Of a stretch of DNA of 64,000 nt, positions 61,632 through 64,000 are shown piece by piece. Within the stretch, counting starts at the first letter, position 1, and each line of letters begins with the position of its first letter. The notes below the pieces were generated by a model. That model had not been told where the DNA came from. It saw nothing but the letters and a program-made list of their open reading frames with translations, and ran no database searches. The DNA is from Salinibacterium sp. Lineage in GTDB: Bacteria; Actinomycetota; Actinomycetes; Actinomycetales; Microbacteriaceae. Made by a program: the position numbers and the translations under genes. The DNA is taken from positions 37,038 to 101,037 of the forward strand of contig JANXVG010000005.1 in the NCBI GenBank assembly GCA_025351795.1, in the 5' to 3' direction.

Positions 61632-63144
61632 CGGGGTTCTCGTCGTGCTCTCGGTCTTTCTCGAGTTCTTCGAGGAGAGCACGGAGTTCCGAGCGGATGA
61701 AGTCTTTCGAAGCGAGGTCTCGAATGGCGAGCCGAACGGCCACCACCTCACGCGCGAGGTACTCGGTGTCGTTCAGGTTGCGCTCAGCCTGTCGCCGATC
61801 CTGCTCGATTTGCACGCGGTCGCGGTCATCCTGCCGGTTCTGGGCCAGCAGGATCATTGGTGCGGCGTATGAGGAACCAGGGCGTACCCATTGTTCGCGC
61901 AAATGTTTCCGAGAATCGCCCCATGCGGTCACGGCTTTGAGACGTCGTGACGTTATTGTACAAGCCCGTAGATGAATCGAGCCGGTCGTCTGACCTATTA
62001 CCGCGTACCCATGGAGGCTCGCATTCCCCTGAGGGCCTGTTGTGTCAGTGCGGGCACTGGTGTGTGCCTGCACCGGATCGAGGCTCGGGTCGAGAAGCGT
62101 GCCGAGCCGCTCGTTGGGCGGGTAGCGCAACATCCGCTGAAAGTGCACCATACCGAGGAAGCGACCGGTAGGGGGCTCGTAGGGTGGCAGGGTCACGCAG
62201 ATCGCGGCTCCAAGCGCAGGAGCACGTTCGTGACGGCGGATCAGCGCGAGGCCCTCAGCAACAGTCGCGTCGGCAGACACAATGACCGGTTCGGTCGTCA
62301 TGAGTCCGCCGGCCGTGTCTGGAGCGTACGAGAGCAGGAACCGCACATCGTCTGCCTCTTCGGGTTCCATGAGATCGAGGAGGGCCTCGCCACGCTCATC
62401 GGAGAGGTGGGCGATCAGGTCGGCCGCGTCATCCGGCTGCACCTGGTCAAGCACGTCGGCAGCACGCGCATCGTCGAGTTGGTTGAGGATGTCAACCTGT
62501 TCGTTCTCTGCCATCTCTTCGATCACGTCGGCGAGGCGATCGTCGGAGAGTTCTTCGGCCACTTCGAGCATGCGTCGCTCTGGTAGGTCGAGCATCGCGT
62601 TGGCGAGGTCGGCGGGCAACAGGTCGGAGTAGGTGGCCACGAGTTGTGTCGCTGACTGCGACTCTCCGACAGCGCGGTTCTCGATGATGTCTGCCCACGC
62701 GGCGAACACGGTCGTGCCCTTGGCGAAGATCGATGCCGTGGTCTTTGGACGGCGAAGGAACAGCTGCGCAACCTCCCATTCGCCGAGGCCGGTCTCCTCG
62801 ATCGCGACGTCTTCGATGGTGCCGTCTCCCGAACCGTCGCGCAGGCTCATGCGGCGGCCGAGCAGTTCTGCAATGACGCGCACCTCGCCACCACGCTGCT
62901 CGAAGCGCCGCAGGTTGATGAGGCCGGTTGCGATGATCTGGCCGGATCCGATGTTCGTTACGCGGCCGATCGACAGGAAGACCCGTCGGCGACCGGGCAC
63001 TTCGACGATGAAACCTACGACCCGCGGGCTCGCCGTGGTGCGATAGACGACGAGCGCATCGCGTACTTTTCCCACTTTTTCGCCGTTGGGGTCGAAAACC
63101 GAACACCCGACGAGCCGGGCGGCGAAAACTCGTGAGGTACTCAC
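61624..63144 (-). pseudogene. Deletion fusion of a PRC-MgtE_N-CBS gene with the end of a DUF1003 gene
   Basis: A single 506-codon frame joins parts of two normally adjacent genes. Residues 1-355 are a PRC-barrel, MgtE_N helical repeats (EELSDDRLADVIEEMAENEQ, RAADVLDQVQPDDAADLIAHL) and the first CBS domain; the second CBS domain is missing. Residues 424-506 are the C-terminal tail of DUF1003 (SYAAPMILLAQNRQDDRDRV, NDTEYLAREVVAVRLAIRDL). The 70 residues between resemble nothing. In another frame at 61870-61930 the DUF1003 beginning MGRFSETFARTMGTPWFLI is readable, so its transmembrane part was deleted with a frame change. A hybrid could still be made. GTG 63144 lies six bases after TAGGGT. Confidence 0.75.
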
Positions 63145-63150
63145 CATAAA

Positions 63151-63156
63151 ACCCTA
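63151..63156 (-). promoter_or_regulatory. -10 box TAGGGT for the MgtE_N/CBS fusion gene
   Basis: Minus-strand TAGGGT, six bases, then GTG 63144, which gives the family-typical N-terminus MSTSRVF. Confidence 0.45.
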
Positions 63157-63180
63157 CCGCTGTGGTGCAAGAATGACCGG

Positions 63181-63672
63181 GTGACCAACCAGAGCGCATT
63201 CGGCCCCCGCGGCCCGGTACTACCGTCCATTCCGAAGGGTGACGTCCTCGGCAGCTACGACACGTACGTCGAGGCTCAGTCGATCGTTGACCGCTTGGCC
63301 AAAGCAGATTTCGACGTCTCGAAGCTGTCGATAGTCGGAAATGACCTCAAGACGGTCGAGCGGGTGACCGGCAAGCTCACCTGGAGCCGTGCTGCCCTCG
63401 CGGGGGCCGCGAGTGGAGCGTGGTTTGGAGTCTTCTTCGGATTGCTGCTGGTTATCGTCGGAATTACGGCGAACTATGGCGTTGTGGTGGCGGCCATCCT
63501 GATCGGTGCTGGCTTTGGCGTGATCCTCGGTCTCGTGGGCTACGCGATCACTCGCAGGAATCGCGACTTCACCTCCACGCATCAGGTGCTCGCCTCGAAC
63601 TACCAGATCATCATCGACCCGCAGTTGACTGCAAAGGCACAGCAGGTGTTGACCCAGCCCCCTGCCGCCTAA
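63181..63672 (+). CDS. General-stress-protein-17M-like membrane protein
   Basis: A 163-residue protein. Residues 20-60 (VLGSYDTYVEAQSIVDRLAKADFDVSKLSIVGNDLKTVERVTG) match the N-terminal domain of general stress protein 17M. Two glycine-rich transmembrane helices follow (GAASGAWFGVFFGLLLVIVGI; VVVAAILIGAGFGVILGLVGYAI) and a tail that repeats the soluble pattern. It is divergent from the MgtE_N/CBS gene, the usual neighbour in Microbacteriaceae. AAGAAT lies six bases before the GTG. Confidence 0.85.
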   Translation: MTNQSAFGPRGPVLPSIPKGDVLGSYDTYVEAQSIVDRLAKADFDVSKLSIVGNDLKTVERVTGKLTWSRAALAGAASGAWFGVFFGLLLVIVGITANYGVVVAAILIGAGFGVILGLVGYAITRRNRDFTSTHQVLASNYQIIIDPQLTAKAQQVLTQPPAA

Positions 63673-63727
63673 GCAGTCGACCGCAGGCCTGCTGGGCACG
63701 GGGCCGTGCGCTCGTTCGCGCGAGCGC

Positions 63728-64000
63728 CTACGCTTCACCCCGCAGCCACGCTTCGACGTCGTCGGCCGTGCGCGGGATGCTGACCGAAAGATTCTCGGCA
63801 CCCGACTCCGTCACGAGGATGTTGTCTTCGATCCGCACCCCGATGCCGCGGTACTCGCGGGGCACCGTCAGGTCATCCGGCTGGAAGTACAGGCCAGGCT
63901 CGATCGTGAACACCATCCCCGCCTCGAGCACGCCCTCAAGGTAGAGCTCACGTCGCGCGTGCGCGCAATCGTGTACATCGATGCCGAGGTGGTGGCTCGT
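63728..64000 (-). CDS. Aminopeptidase P family (M24) C-terminus, partial
   Basis: Only the last ~90 residues are inside the window; the 5' part lies beyond 64000. SHHLGIDVHD (metal-binding His), TIEPGLYF (Glu ligand) and GVRIEDNILVTESG (Glu ligand) are the C-terminal metal site of Xaa-Pro aminopeptidases. It would cleave N-terminal residues before proline. Convergent with the stress-protein gene, with 55 bp between stops. Confidence 0.92.
   Translation of the reverse strand, partial: TSHHLGIDVHDCAHARRELYLEGVLEAGMVFTIEPGLYFQPDDLTVPREYRGIGVRIEDNILVTESGAENLSVSIPRTADDVEAWLRGEA

Noticed and set aside
61631..61751. 40-residue N-terminal extension of Mrp
   Set aside because: It overlaps the DUF1003-derived end of the upstream gene in another frame, and the MIP18 domain starts naturally at MPDATRVV.
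61624..63144. A novel multidomain magnesium transporter
   Set aside because: MgtE's transmembrane domain is absent, and the C-terminal part is clearly the cytoplasmic tail of DUF1003 joined through an unconserved segment with an out-of-frame DUF1003 remnant.

Overview
The window is a gene-dense, high-GC stretch (about 60 CDS, no rRNA, tRNA, IS element or CRISPR array seen). It fits an actinobacterium of the family Microbacteriaceae, probably a cold-associated lineage such as the Cryobacterium/Subtercola/Salinibacterium group. Reasons: the family-typical small proteins (DUF7882, DUF6264, DUF3117, DUF4245, DUF559), a leaderless promoter style (TAnnnT, 5-8 nt, then ATG or GTG), a DtxR/IdeR-type iron box, LAxTG sorting, and a rhodopsin that looks like a cryorhodopsin. 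Genus is inference only.

Layout. 1-3.5 kb: 3' end of a class V aminotransferase, phoH2 (PIN-PhoH), a membrane protein and an orphan prepilin peptidase. 3.5-4.8 kb: a two-gene operon of a DUF7882 small protein and a type-1 rhodopsin, coupled by an ATGA overlap. 5-9.1 kb (minus): xseA-xseB-DUF4245-carbonic anhydrase-fumC. 9.2-16.4 kb: ispH-DUF6264, divergent fbaA/glpX, rmuC, and a methylmalonate-semialdehyde dehydrogenase. 16.6-24.8 kb: a DEDDh exonuclease, a sortase-anchored surface protein, an orphan NDP-hexose 2,3-dehydratase with a GT2 glycosyltransferase, ychF, DoxX, ctlX, a LysR HTH-only protein and a Lon-substrate-domain protein. 24.8-30 kb: a repeat-rich spacer, then a tandem glycine riboswitch controlling gcvT-gcvH-gcvP. 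30-31.2 kb: a DUF559 nuclease-like gene bracketed by two related palindromes. 32.3-39.5 kb: a peptide-type ABC importer (binding lipoprotein, two permeases, fused double ATPase) interrupted by an antisense PH-domain gene. 39.7-46.8 kb: typA, iron-regulated heme oxygenase-DedA, a lipoprotein, PIG-L deacetylase-fdxA-dapC. 47-50.9 kb: gltA, a second palindrome-flanked DUF559 gene, and a TetR/hydrolase pair with two operators. 51.2-64 kb: divergent dapD/dapE, a PIG-V-like mannosyltransferase, DUF3117, an O-methyltransferase, tatB, divergent gabD2 and transporter-PLP decarboxylase, mrp, a deletion-fused MgtE_N/CBS-DUF1003 gene, a stress protein, and the 3' part of a Xaa-Pro aminopeptidase.

How it works together. 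Central metabolism is well represented: fumC and gltA (TCA cycle), fbaA and glpX (gluconeogenesis), the glycine cleavage system under glycine control, and lysine/diaminopimelate synthesis (dapC, dapD, dapE). The most unusual content is the rhodopsin operon, the pair of palindrome-bracketed DUF559 genes with a dispersed family of long-loop palindromes, the scarred MgtE_N-CBS/DUF1003 fusion, and very compact leaderless promoters, extreme in the 26-bp dapD/dapE spacer. All calls come from reading the sequence. Family names rest on recalled motifs and no database search was run.
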